This document shows positions 23,225 through 34,203 of a stretch of DNA of 64,000 nucleotides, piece after piece; position 1 is the stretch's first letter; the number at the start of each line of letters is the position of its first letter. The stretch is from Nansenia antarctica (Eukaryota > Chordata > Actinopteri > Argentiniformes > Microstomatidae): positions 49,967,085 through 50,031,084 of the forward strand of contig OZ022341.1 in the NCBI GenBank assembly GCA_963989245.1, given 5' to 3'. Made by a program: the position numbers and the translations under genes. The notes beneath the pieces are model-generated. The model was not told where the DNA came from, did no database searches, and was given only the letters and a program-made list of their open reading frames with translations.

Positions 23225-23840
23225 CTGTGGGACGTCAGTCATCTTGTCTTGCTCTGGGCATCCTTGGCGGCTCCAGCTTTTTTCCTTTCCCCCTCTCCCT
23301 CCCTCCTCCATCCTTCCTCCCCCTTCCTTCCTTCTCTACCCCTCAGTTGCTGGATTACCTCAGTAAAAAGCTGTCTGTCGGCACTCCTGGCCCGTGGCGG
23401 GGGGGGGGGGTAATGGAGCAGTTAAGCGTGTTTGAGGCGTGTACCTGTCATACACAACCGTGTGTGCTGCAGGCACATGGTTTAAGGATTTGCGTGAGAC
23501 AAGGGTATGAGTGCCTTTCCAACACTGGAATGGTGATTAGCAGATGACCTTATTCTTATGGGGACGTGATAGACAGTGGTATGTCCTCTGCTCTTTTAAC
23601 CTGAAGATTATAAACGGGATCTCTTGGGAAGAGCGATCAGATCAACTAAGGAAGAGTGAAACAAAAAAAATATCTATCACTCATGTATCAAAGTTTAGTC
23701 ACAAGAAAAAAAGAAAACTCCCATGAGGGGCATGACCTCTGTGACCTTCTTTAGGCACATGTAGTCTTTGATGTGGTGTTGTTGCTCTGGGTCTGCCTGG
23801 GAGGACTCCCATGAGGACAGAGAGGGCTAATTCCCACCAG

Positions 23841-24001
23841 TCAGACATGCAGGCAGACAGACAGGCAGGAAGAAGGTAGGCAGGCAGGCAGACAGACAGA
23901 CAGAGAGAGAGGCAGGCAGACAGGCAGACAGACAGAGAGGCAGGCAGGCAGACAGGCAGACATGCGGATGTACAGACAGATAGACAGACAGACAGACAGA
24001 C
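23841..24001. repeat. (CAGG/CAGA)n tetranucleotide array
   Basis: A second, shorter CAGG/CAGA array, similar in composition to 22139-22569. Confidence 0.9.
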
Positions 24002-26399
24002 CGTTTCCACTGACCTGCCTGCATAGACAAAAATAACAAACGCCCAAATTGAGTTATATTGTGTAATTAGGCTTTCAGCGAGCATCAATAGTATGAGATT
24101 AGGAGGTCCTGAGGTTTACATATGACTCATCTATAAAAACATACAGTCTTATATAACAACTGCATCTGAATTGGGTGTTGTTGAAATGAATACTGTATGT
24201 TTGGACCATCAAGGTATGTCTCACTGGTAGCTAAAAAACTAACACACATCAACATAGAGGCTGGCAACAGTACTTATTTGTCACCTCTGGCAGGTGGGGT
24301 TTGTAATACAAACTCTGTATTAGCCTCCTATTCATGCAGTCAAATGAGTCAGATAATATGCTTTAACATTACTAAATGAATCAGAATTGCAGGATTAATT
24401 TCAGACATATTTGTGTAGCAAAGTAGTGTATAATACCTGCTGTTCATGTTGGGACTTTCCATTGATTACCATGGAATCGCTGGACAACAGCTGTAACAAG
24501 GTGGTATGGCAATGTGGTTGGAGGTTTCGATTCAGGGTTGTGTCTCCAATTTAATTGGATCTCACAGGAACACATTAGTCATTTTCCTTTTTTTGTGTGC
24601 TTTGAAACAGCAAACACTCTTTTTTCTAAGCCTATTACTGATAAACTGGTTGGCAATCACCAAGACTTTGCCAATCTAGTTCTGGACGGTGCTCTCATCG
24701 TAGTGCGTGTGTGTGTAACTCCATTGTGTAAAAAGTTTGCAATAAAACAATAGCACCAGGTCTATCTATGGCTCATACTTTTCACACTGGACAATGACCA
24801 GAGACCTGCCCACCGGATTTTGACTAAGCTTCCCTATACACCTCTGGGGTGTCACTTAACACCATAACCCTTTCACTGAAAAGATCTCTCTTGTCCTCTC
24901 TCTCTTGCCGCCCCCTCTTTCTGTCTCTCTCTCTCTCTCTTTGTCCCTGTAGTCTGTACTGTTCTTGCACCTGAAAGATACACATTTCTGGTTCAGTGAC
25001 TCACAGGCACTAGCCTAGACTAACACAAAAGGATGAGTCTTACGATTCTAGCAGAAGAGACAGAGGGGTTGCCATGGTGGGCCTCAGTGCACTTGTTGAA
25101 AAAAGGAAGAGAAAAAATGATTAATGTGCCTTCTTCTCCAAAGACACCAGCCAGCGATTTTTGAGCAATAACATTATCAATTTCTCATTGGACTCAATCA
25201 TGAAAATAATTTTATTTGGACTAAAATAAAGTGTATTTATTCTGTATTTATTCCCGTTAAAGGTCCAGTATGTAACAAGGAAGCTTTCTAGTTGTAATTG
25301 TTTAATCAGTGGCCATAATGGAATCAAACCGTTTACAGCCCAGTAAAAGCACTTTCTGAAATGGATTGTCCGATTGCCCGATACTCAGTTTTCATATAAA
25401 CACATTACTACTGCCAGGGGTGTCCTAGAAGAGTGGACTCACCGATTTTCAATTGGCTGCCTCTTTGAATTGTGTGTGTATGCAGAAACATAACAGCTAA
25501 CTGCAAGTCCATTTCGGGGGGTTATATTATCATTAGTGACGATGTTGCTGCTTGGAGCTTCGAATTGAATTTCTCCACTGTGGCCAAAGGTGGCAGATTT
25601 CCAACAAACATATGCCATGCTTGAGAGGCCTCTTCATCTGTCTGGTGTGAAGAGACGTGGGGACCTGGATCCCTTTTCTATTGATGGGACATTAGAATTT
25701 CTAGACATTAAACTCCCAGTTAAGAATAACATGTATTTTGCCAAGATAAATCCTGCCATGTTTTTTAAATCTCTTAGACAAAATCCAGTCTTTCATCGTG
25801 CACCAATGAAATCCTTTTAATGTGCAAGCTGAGGCAGATAAACGTTTAGTTTTTTTCATCATCACGAAAAAAAGAAAAAGTAAACGGCATCCTAACACAT
25901 GAAAAAACGTTTTCAAAACAGTCACATTGTTTTTCTTCTTCAAGTTTTCTCCAACAACAGTATTAGACACATGGCTACATAACACGTCTGAGGTGGCTTC
26001 ACAAAAGTCACTCTGGATGGACAACTTCCTTTAGTTGATCCCCACGCCATCTGCAGTGGCAGCTCACCATGGGGACCCGGTCAGTCAGGGTTAGGGTTGG
26101 GGAGGCAGTGGTTGAGATGTGTTATTTGTGAGAGCTGGCTACAGGTGTATGTATGTATGAGGAGTTGACTACAGGTCAACTCCACACCACTAATCCATCA
26201 CACAAAGTAAAAAAAGGTTGTCTGTCTATTAACCTCATTCACAACATAGTTAGGCACTTTGTATCCTCTCCACTGTGAGTTTTGGCAAGTGAGCGTAAAA
26301 GGGAAATTTACACCAATCTGTCCGGATGTCTGCATCGCATTGACCAGCTTGTGGATATGAAGTGTTTAAGTAAGGAGATAAAGGCCCTGGGGCCTCATT
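24002..26399. other. Gene-free; one possible MITE edge
   Basis: No exon recognised. TTAAAGGTCCAGTATGTAAC at 25257-25276 resembles the AAAGGTGCAATATGTAAC phrase seen again at 48558-48575 and common in fish repeats, so a dispersed element probably begins here, but I could not find its end. Confidence 0.4.
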
Positions 26400-27637
26400 T
26401 ATAGAAAGTACTCAGATCAAATTTTGATCTTACCCGTGTCGTACGTAGAAAACCACGTCAACGTAGTGATTTATACAATTTCAACGTGTCAATTTGACCG
26501 TGGAAATGATCGTAGCTCTACGTCGAGTATTGACCTTGCGTATGCACATTACCTACTGGTTATGCGGAGTTATTACAGGCATGTGAGCCGCACTGCCTAG
26601 TGTAATTCATGCAAGTGGCTCGTAATAAAATTAACAATGTTGTTATCAGCCGAGAAAATGAGTTTAATTCAAGATTTAAAAGGAACTAATGTTTATGATT
26701 GTATTTCAGTCTTCCTTTACATCCTTCCGGAGCTGTCTATCTCCCCTTCAACATGCCTAGTGCGTTCCACAACGGACCTTGCCCGGCCGCGTCCTAACGA
26801 GCCTGGGGGGCGGAGCCCGCTGGGCGTGGCGGAGCCAATCGTTAGGACGCAGCCCGCTGGGGGCGTGGCGGAGCGCCCAACTTAGTTGGGAATCGTTAGG
26901 ACGCTGCCCGGCCAGGCGCTAAATTATACTGGATTTTCTCCGGTGTCTGGGAGTTCGCAAAGGGAGTTCGCAGCCATATAAGAATAAGACCACCTGATAA
27001 GAATAAGGCCATTATATTATTACAGTATAAGCAGCACTCGAGTTGAGGGGGGATGGCATCGCCCCAGAAATAAAAACAGTCAAAATCGTCCCCCTCTTTC
27101 GTCCCCCTCTTTCCATTTTATCAATGAACGTGATATTACTGCTATTTCAAGGTGCGAGGGGGCACGCACACATGCAATGACATTTTTACCAAGTTACTGA
27201 CACTGAAGTCACTGACGCTGAGGGGATGCTAAAATTGTCCACATATGATACAATCCACCACCTCCCCTGATTTTCTTTTACAACTTTAGTGAGTATAAGC
27301 ATGTGCCTGGTTAGTTGTCATGATCAAATGTTACAAATGCAACTTACCGAGAAGCCGCCTTTCTCTGCCCTCTCCCGCTTCCAGACAAATGCCTACCCTA
27401 TATTATAGCAGTTGTCTTAATTCAGCCGCTATAATTCAGCCGCTATCACAGGCGTTAATACAAACCTCATTCACCTGCGTTCATTTGACCTGCGTTGGTA
27501 TTTATAGAAGGAAGCACGTACGCAACTTTAAACCATCTGTAGAAATAATGCTTAGTACTTACGTCTGTTTAGAAAAATGTGCTTACGTGAAAGTCAAAGA
27601 TGACGTTCAAGTACTTTTTTTTTTATAAATGAGGCCC
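26400..27637. mobile_element. PIF/Harbinger-type nonautonomous transposon (1238 bp)
   Basis: The ends are inverted repeats GGGCCTCATTTATA (26400-26413, mirrored at 27624-27637), extending in relaxed form through AAAGTACT. They are flanked by a perfect 3-bp duplication CTG (26397-26399 and 27638-27640). A GGGCCTCATTTAT end with a 3-bp target duplication fits PIF/Harbinger elements of fishes. The interior has no transposase or Myb-like frame. It includes a GC-rich block at about 26770-26930 containing three copies of TCGTTAGGACGC (one inverted). It therefore depends on enzymes supplied elsewhere. Confidence 0.8.
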
Positions 27638-28489
27638 CTGGTCTGGACTGCAGACTGGTGAGGATAACGCCACTGAATGGGGCCGATGTGTTGAGGCAGG
27701 ATACACTCAGTTAAACAAATAACCCAAGTTCTCAGATAATTGTGTTGCAATAGCACTATCCACTTCCAGTCTCTATAAGGGACAATCTGTCCCTTTTAGA
27801 CAATCTTGACTTGACATACAAACTGAATGGTGTCACAGTCCCTGGCAAAGTGCAAATGCATTCCCCGCTGTTTTAAACTGACATATTGACCCAGATTGTT
27901 TGCAATGAATGAGCAGAGAAGAAGTACCACCGGCTTCCAAACATCCTGATGTTTACACAAAAATAAAAAGGTCCATCTTTATAATGCAAACTGGAAGGGT
28001 ACGGCATGCTCCGTTATTGATATTGAGACTGTATAGACTAGACAGGCTTTTATCTAGTTAAGCATTCTAGCATTGCATCGCATTCCTGAGCTGCACATAA
28101 ACAAATATGAGTTGAAGTAAGTTCAGGAGGTTCTGTAGACCGTGCCAACCAGCACACTGTCTCCACGCAGACCCAAAACAAGGCAATCGAGGGGATGGCA
28201 TTTGAAATAATTCATTTGTTGGAGTGTTGAATGTCATACTCCACACATCCATACCCTCGGGCTAGAACTGAAGCTGTTGCATTAGTAATACTATGGACTG
28301 TCTTTATACAGTTAGAGACATCAGTCATCAGTAATACCTATGGGCTGTCTTTATACAGTTAGAGACGTCACAGGAGAACCACTGCAGGAGAGTGAGAATA
28401 AAAGTGATAGTTTGATAGACTTTTTCAGATCTCAAAAGTAGTACTACTGTACCTGTATGTCAAGATAAGTGCATACTGTACCCCATGTG
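27638..28489. other. No feature seen
   Basis: Unique-looking sequence. The phrase CTATGGACTGTCTTTATACAGTTAGAGAC is present twice (about 28292 and 28346), a local tandem duplication of about 54 bases. No exon. Confidence 0.5.
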
Positions 28490-28931
28490 TGTTACGGTTA
28501 GTCAATGTGTTTGGACCCAGATGCAGAGCAGAACAGAATGGAACGATGCAGGGATATGATTCCAAAATAAAGGTACTCTTTATTTGAGCAAACAGGAATA
28601 ATAAACCGCACAGTAAGCGATGAAACAAACGGGGAGAAAGCAAGTCTCCTCACAAGGCAAAACAAACTACTTGCAATAGTCATAAGATACTTATCTCCTG
28701 GGCACACGAGGAGCAATAAGGCTGCGACAAGACTATGAGAACACGCACACAAACAACGCAACATAAAGTGAACAATCGACACAGAGGGAAAACACAGGGG
28801 GAACTAAATAGACCAAGACAATCACTCACAGCTGTTCACAATCACAGACAATTAGGACAGGCAGAGAAACAATACACAACATAGGGGGCGCCAACGGGTC
28901 GCTCCAAGGTAGAGCGATCCCCAACCTGACA
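28490..28931 (-). mobile_element. Solo LTR (442 bp) with 6-bp target duplication
   Basis: On the minus strand the segment begins TGTCAGGTTGGG and ends CCGTAACA, i.e. TG...CA. It is flanked by CATGTG on both sides (28484-28489 and 28932-28937). A polyadenylation signal AATAAAG lies on the minus strand near 28569, in the position expected for an R region. No internal coding sequence or second LTR adjoins it, so it is a solo LTR left by recombination. The superfamily cannot be told from an LTR alone. Confidence 0.8.
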
Positions 28932-28959
28932 CATGTGGTTGTTCATGTAGATCATGTTA

Positions 28960-29020
28960 CTGGCTTAAATGGTTCGAACCCCGGCTGGCTATGTGTCGAG
29001 GTGTCCTTGAGCAATTGACT
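28960..29020 (+). repeat. tRNA-derived SINE fragment
   Basis: Contains a B-box-like GGTTCGAACCCCGGCTGGC followed by ATGTGTCGAGGTGTCCTTGAG, matching the middle of the full SINE at 29241-29503 with substitutions. Both ends of the element are missing. Confidence 0.6.
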
Positions 29021-29240
29021 GACTAGTTGATTGCATGGCAATAAAAACAATGGTTCATTATGATTAAATAGCACGTGTGAAACAAGTCTTCATTTTAAAA
29101 GTTGACAAAGAGAAGTGCTGTCTGTCTGCACACTGCAATAAAACCTCTTTGTATTGAGAACTTTTAAAATTATGTTGAGGTGTAACACGCTTTTGTCAGT
29201 GCTCTCTCTCTTTCAGTATGGGGCCATTTCATTGTAAATG

Positions 29241-29503
29241 GGGCGGCTGTGGCGCAGGAGGTAGAGCCGTCGTCTAATGATCGCAAGGTTGGCAGTTCGG
29301 CGGTTCGATCCCCGGCTGGCCACATGTCGAAGTGTCCTTGGGCAAGACACTGAACCCCAAATTGCTCCCAGTGAGCGGGCCGGTGCCTTGCATGGTAGCT
29401 TGCCGCCATTGGTGTGTGAATGTGTGTGTGAATGGGTTAATGAGAGGCCGTTGTAAAGCGCTTTGGAATAAGCCGCTATATAAGTGCAATCCATTTACCA
29501 TTC
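29241..29503 (+). mobile_element. tRNA-derived SINE with L2/CR1-like 3' tail
   Basis: The 5' part is tRNA-like, with an A-box region (TGTGGCGCAGGAGG) and a B box (GGTTCGATCCC). A body with GTCGAAGTGTCCTTGGGCAA, GCCGCCATTGGTGTGTG and (TGTG) follows. It ends in a LINE-like tail, AAGCGCTTTGGAATAAGCC then GCTATATAAGTGCAATCC. RNA polymerase III transcribes such elements and a partner LINE mobilises them. The frames overlapping it on both strands are not genes. Confidence 0.85.
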
Positions 29504-30319
29504 TTTCCATTTATGTTGGATTGAGAGTGTTATTTAGAAATGTTTTCGTCAGTGCTCACTCTATTTCATTATTGTATTGTACTGTAGATGGTGTCATTCT
29601 TTCCCATTTGCTTTGGATTGAGAGCATCATTTAGACGTGTTCTCAGTGAATCATGCTATGGTAGGAATAAAAGTCCACAACACACACTCCTGTCAATATC
29701 ACACCATTTCCTCCTTATTGAATGAACCAAGTAGCAGGTAAAGCATAATATGGTGGTGATACTGAGAGGTCAGTAGAAATACAAGAATGCCTCAACCTTG
29801 ACCCAACCATTAACTTAGAACACCTTTAACTTTCACTCCAGGAAAACCCCTTTCAAGGATGTTTTACGAAGCACTGTATAAAGTTGTAAACTGTAAAACC
29901 TATGTATGTAAACCTATGTCACCATATCACATTTCTCAAACTAGATAATACCATTATCACAGGTCCCCCACCCCCATGCAAATTAAAGTAACTCCTCTCT
30001 ATTTAAATAAAGTTGAAATTGGCATTCCAACAGATATATTTTGAGATGACCAGATTACCTAATTGATTACAAGTTTCCTGCAGCCCAATCCTGCTCCATC
30101 CCTGACTGGTCTCTCCCCACATCGATGGTGGTCTTCTTCCTTGCCACCCAGATTTCCAAACCTCAGGAGGGTCAGGACAGGATGACCTGCTGGGTCTCAA
30201 AACTACATGTGGGGTCTGAGGAAGCCCTGCCAGTCCAGCTCTGTGGTGGAGAGACAATGATGTGCACGTGTTTTGTGTCTGTTTTTGTGTACTGTACTGT
30301 ACTGTACTGTGTGTATGAA
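29504..30319. other. Short tandem duplication, otherwise unique
   Basis: About 29500-29660 holds two copies of a unit of about 95 bases (TTGGATTGAGAG ... GTCAGTGCTCACT). A third partial copy sits left of the SINE at about 29166-29220, suggesting the SINE entered a small tandem repeat. The remainder shows no exon. Confidence 0.5.
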
Positions 30320-30357
30320 TGTGTGTGTGTGCGTGCGTGCGTGCGTGCGTGTGTGTG

Positions 30358-30389
<32 letters not shown>

Positions 30390-30434
30390 TGCATGTGTGT
30401 GTGTGTGTGTGTACATGCGTGAGTGTGTGTGTGC
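30320..30434. repeat. (TG)n/(TGCG)n microsatellite
   Basis: Compound TG and GTGC repeats, preceded by a short (ACTGT)n run at 30289-30309. Confidence 0.95.
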
Positions 30435-31060
30435 TGACAATTAAAGTTGGAGGACAGAACCTAAAACAGAGCTCTGTAAGGGGCATACCAGCCAGAGAGA
30501 CAGAGAAGGAAAGAAAGAGGGAAAAGCTAAGGATACGTGAGACTTACTTTAGTAACACATGGCACGCGTTGACTTCTTGTGTGGTAAAAGATAAAATTAC
30601 TGACCATAGTTCAATTACAGCCAAAGGATACCGGTACAGCAAAAACAGTCATTTACAATAAAGACAAATGCTATTGATCGACAGGAAAAGATTACATGAG
30701 ATGACCGTTATCGAAAACATCAACAAAGTGCAGGAAAGGAGACTTTGACCTTCTAAATTTTGGCATGTAAAGTTTGTCGTGTTTAATTTCCGAATGGGCC
30801 ACGGTTCCCTGAAATGGCTAACATTCACAGTTAATTACAGGAAAACATAATCGAAATAACAGACCAATAACATAACAACTACCGTAAAAGATGTGTATTT
30901 TTATCCAGGAGAGGAGACGGGAAACAATCTCTACCCCCTGCTGTGTATTCCAGTGTTATCACACAAAGCCATTCAGAACATTAACAGAACAGACTCCATG
31001 TGTTATGAAGTCATTGTTCTGGATGGAAGGTATTATTGAATGAAGTAGAAGCCGCACACT
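30435..31060. other. No feature seen
   Basis: Unique-looking sequence without an exon, RNA gene or repeat I can support. Confidence 0.5.
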
Positions 31061-31320
31061 CTAGTTCCAGATGCAAAAGTGTAGATTTCAATTGACAACA
31101 GTTTCGGCCGTAGCCTTAGTTAAGTCTTACAAACAACATAGTGCATGACAGCCATTAAATAGACAGGTGGGCTAGATTGAATTGGTAACACCTGTCAGGA
31201 CACACCTACGTGAGATTACAATTACGTCATAAATACATGAAAAGACAATCAAAACAATCGGTGTTACATATAAGCTATACACTGGCTCAAAATTCTGTGT
31301 ACATGAATAGACCCATCAGT
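31061..31320 (-). mobile_element. Penelope-like element fragment (tentative) with degenerate ribozyme-like motif
   Basis: The minus strand at 31094-31126 reads AAGGCTACGGCCGAAAC followed by a short loop and GTC. This resembles stem II, the GAAA core and stem III of the minimal hammerhead ribozymes found in Penelope-like retroelements. The CTGATGA core, however, is altered to a TTAACTA-type sequence. Neighbouring phrases (CACCTGTCAGGACACACC at about 31188) also look like fish retroelement 3' regions. No coding sequence is left. The assignment rests on motif recognition only. Confidence 0.4.
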
Positions 31321-31954
31321 GAGGGCTGAATAAATAACATGAAGCTTTAAGCAGAGCGCTGAGTCCTAAAAGAAGAAAGAAAAGAAATGGGATGGAAGGT
31401 ACACCAGTACATAATAATATGAGACACTGTATCACTAAAGAGATCTCCTTTCTCCTTTTCGGAAGTTGATTTGATATAAGGTCACATATCTGTCTCTAAT
31501 GTGGGCCCAGGGTCCAGGCTTATAAGGGAATTAAGATCACTGCTTCTCAGATTCCTCATTGGCTGAAGCTAATTAGCTCCTCCTGCTCACACTTCATCAA
31601 GAAGCGACTGATAAGAAGGCGAGGGACAGCACTATCATCACATGACCCTTTCTGACATGGACCCAAACAACCCCCTCTTTGTCCAGTCACTAAAAAAATT
31701 GAGAAAACACTGATTTGAAAGAGATTGTTTGTCTTTTTGACGTGACTTTTTTTTTTATGTTTTCATTTCATTTGTTTGGATGCAATTTAAAAGTTTGTAT
31801 TTTGTCGGACGGTTTTACAACATAATTCCTCACAGCTATGCAGTGTTTGTGGGAAGCCATTGTTGGTTGATGTAATTCGTATCGCCGTTGTTTATTATGT
31901 GAAAAAGACTAAGTCTTCAGAGAAGTCAGGTAAAATATTATGGAACACGGTGCT
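31321..31954. other. No feature seen
   Basis: Unique sequence between the tentative retroelement fragment and the 178-bp repeat array. Nothing supported. Confidence 0.5.
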
Positions 31955-32850
31955 CACTGTTTTTAAGGCACTTTTGAGAAACAACTACTCCCAATGTAGC
32001 CGTGGCAGGGAGAGTATTTTGGTACAATAATATGTTATTTTATATGTAATTTTTTTGGGTGTACTTATTTAGTTTGATTTTCATTTGAATTAAAACACCC
32101 AAACACAAGATTGATCTCATTTCATTCATAGGTGAGTTACTGAATGTATTTCCTTTGGAGAAGCAATTACTCCCAACGTAACCATTGAATGGAAAATTGT
32201 TTTGGTACAATATGTTATGTATACAGTTATTTAACGTGCGTACATATTTTTGTTTTATTTTTGTCTGAATTAAAGCACCCAAACACAGGATTGATATATC
32301 TCATTTCATTTCTATATGAGTTACTGAATGTATTTTCTTTGTAAAAACAATTACTCCCAAAGTAACCATTAGATGCAGGTATGTTTTGGTACAATATTTA
32401 TACCGTTATTTAATGAGTGCACATTCTGTTTTATTTTGGTTTGAATTAAAACACCCAAACACAAGATTGATGTATCTCAATTCATAGGTGAGTTACTGAA
32501 TGTATTTCCTTTGGAGAAACAATTACTCCCAACGTAACCATTGGTTGGAGAAATGTTTTGGTACAATATGTTATGTATACAGTTATTTAACGTGTGTACA
32601 TATTTTGTTTTATTTTGGTTTGAAATAAAGCACCCAAACACAAGATTGATGTATCTCAATTCACGTGTAGATGAGTTACTGAGTGTTTTTCCTTTAGAGA
32701 AACAACTACTAAGTAGACAGTGGATGGAGAAATGCTTTTGTACAATATGTTATGTATACAGTTATATGTGCTAATATATATTCTGCCTTATTTTCATTTG
32801 TATTAAAACACCCAAACATGAGATTGATATACAGTATATCAAATATTTTC
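31955..32850. repeat. Minisatellite, about 178-bp unit, about five copies
   Basis: The phrase TTAAAACACCCAAACA and its variants recur at 32091, 32271, 32447, 32626 and 32804, spacing 176-180. Each is followed by a TGAGTTACTGAATGTATTT block, an AACAATTACTCCCAA block and TTTTGGTACAATATGTTATG. The first and last units are partial. Units differ by several substitutions and small indels. Short minus-strand frames here repeat the same peptide and are not genes. The plus-strand LINE starts right after the array. Confidence 0.9.
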
Positions 32851-32874
32851 CATAAGCCATAGTATATGTTATTG

Positions 32875-33672
32875 AATGGACTGTATTTGTCCTGTCTACA
32901 CTTAATAACCCTAGTGACACAGCAGCCATCATCAAGAAGGCACAACAGCGGCTCTACTTCCTGAGAGTCCTCAGGAAGGAACACAACAAGCAGGAGATAC
33001 TGGTGGCCTTCTACCGCTGCGCAGTGGAGAGCATCCTCACCTACTGCATCTGCAACTGGTTCTCCAGATGCACAGCCGCAGAGAGAAATGCGCTACAGAG
33101 AGTCGTGAGAACAGCCCAGAAGATCACCGGCGCCCCCCTCCCCTCTCTGGAAGAGCTGTACAACACACGCTGCCTCAGGAAGGCCTCCAAGATCTCCAGA
33201 GACCCATCCCACCCTGGGTACGAACACTTTGCCCGGCTGCCCTCGAAAAGGCGGTACAGGACCATGGCCGCAAGGACAAACAGACTGAATCTCAGCTTCT
33301 ACCCCAGGGCCATCCAGGCCCTGAACACAGCAAAGACCTAGGTTCTGGGCCCTGGACAGTCTGGACGGATTGATGGCAGCTGCTGGATTGAAAAATCAGG
33401 TGTAGTGCTGAGGCACAAATGTGTACATTTCAAGCCTGCAAACTGCGACACTTTAAATGAATGTGCAATAACACTATGTGCAATATGACAACCCTAGTCG
33501 TTTTATCTGTACAGTATAGTATAGTGGATAGTGTACATAGCCTTTATTTATGTAAACCAGCTCCTTTCTCTTCTTGTTTTTTTTCTTGTTTTTCTTTCCT
33601 AGCACCAGGTGAGCCACCCCTCCCAAATTTCGTTGTTTGGTACCTGTACTATAGCAATGACAATAAAGACCA
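32875..33672 (+). mobile_element. 5'-truncated non-LTR retrotransposon (RT C-terminal part and 3' tail)
   Basis: An open frame from about 32880 to 33341 encodes the end of a jockey/Rex-like reverse transcriptase protein: KKAQQRLYFLRVLRK, VAFYRCAVESILTYC, AAERNALQRVVRTAQKITG, PLPSLEELYNTRCLRKASK, DPSHPGYEHFARLPSKRRYR and SFYPRAIQALN. A 3' UTR of about 330 bases follows, ending TTGTTTGGTACCTGTACTA, then CAATGACAATAAAGACC, and running into (ATTC)n. The catalytic palm is missing because of 5' truncation. The same 3' end is seen on the minus strand at 2466-2525, so the family is repeated within this window. Exact clade not determined. Confidence 0.85.
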
Positions 33673-33748
33673 TTCATTCATTCATTCATTCATTCATTCA
33701 TTCATTCATTCATTTATTCATTCATTCATTCATCATTCATTCATTCAG
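33671..33748. repeat. (ATTC)n microsatellite at LINE 3' end
   Basis: About 19 ATTC units with one interruption, seeded by the terminal repeat of the LINE directly upstream. Confidence 0.95.
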
Positions 33749-33898
33749 ACATGTCAGATACAGTCTGTGACAGGGTCATTTCATAAAACCAGAACCAGTG
33801 TGGTACTGGAACTAATAAGTGTCATAGCATGAGCCTGACCAATAATTCACATAAGAGCTCAATCTGATCCATCACAAGCCTAAGACAACAATGTCCCT

Positions 33899-34203
33899 AC
33901 GATGCTTTACCACATTGTGATTTACCTATCTCTCTATGATGCTTTACCACATTGTGATTTACCTATCTCTCTATGATGCTTTACCACATTGTGATTTACC
34001 TATCTCTCTATGATGCTTTACCACATTGTGATTTACCTATCTCTCTATGATGCTTTACCACATTGTGATTTACCTATCTCTCTATGATGCTTTACCACAT
34101 TGTGATTTACCTATCTCTCTATGATGCTTTACCACATTGTGATTTACCTATCTCTCTAAGATCCTATGATGCTTTACCACATTGTGATTTACCTATCTCT
34201 CTA
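33899..34203. repeat. 37-bp minisatellite, about eight copies
   Basis: The unit ATGATGCTTTACCACATTGT plus GATTTACCTATCTCTCT is repeated head to tail, nearly identical in all copies. One copy carries a short insertion (AAGATCCT) near 34159. The near-identity suggests recent expansion. Confidence 0.95.

Noticed and set aside
22678..23547. 289-codon Leu/Pro-rich frame that could be mistaken for a membrane protein
   Set aside because: The hydrophobic run comes from CTC/CTT repeats and is followed by GA-repeat Glu/Arg; no splice context or family similarity.
32040..32659. Two similar minus-strand frames of 60-80 codons
   Set aside because: They are the same peptide read from successive units of the 178-bp repeat.
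33899..34203. CRISPR-like regular repeats
   Set aside because: Units are contiguous with no unique spacers, and the genome is eukaryotic; it is a minisatellite.
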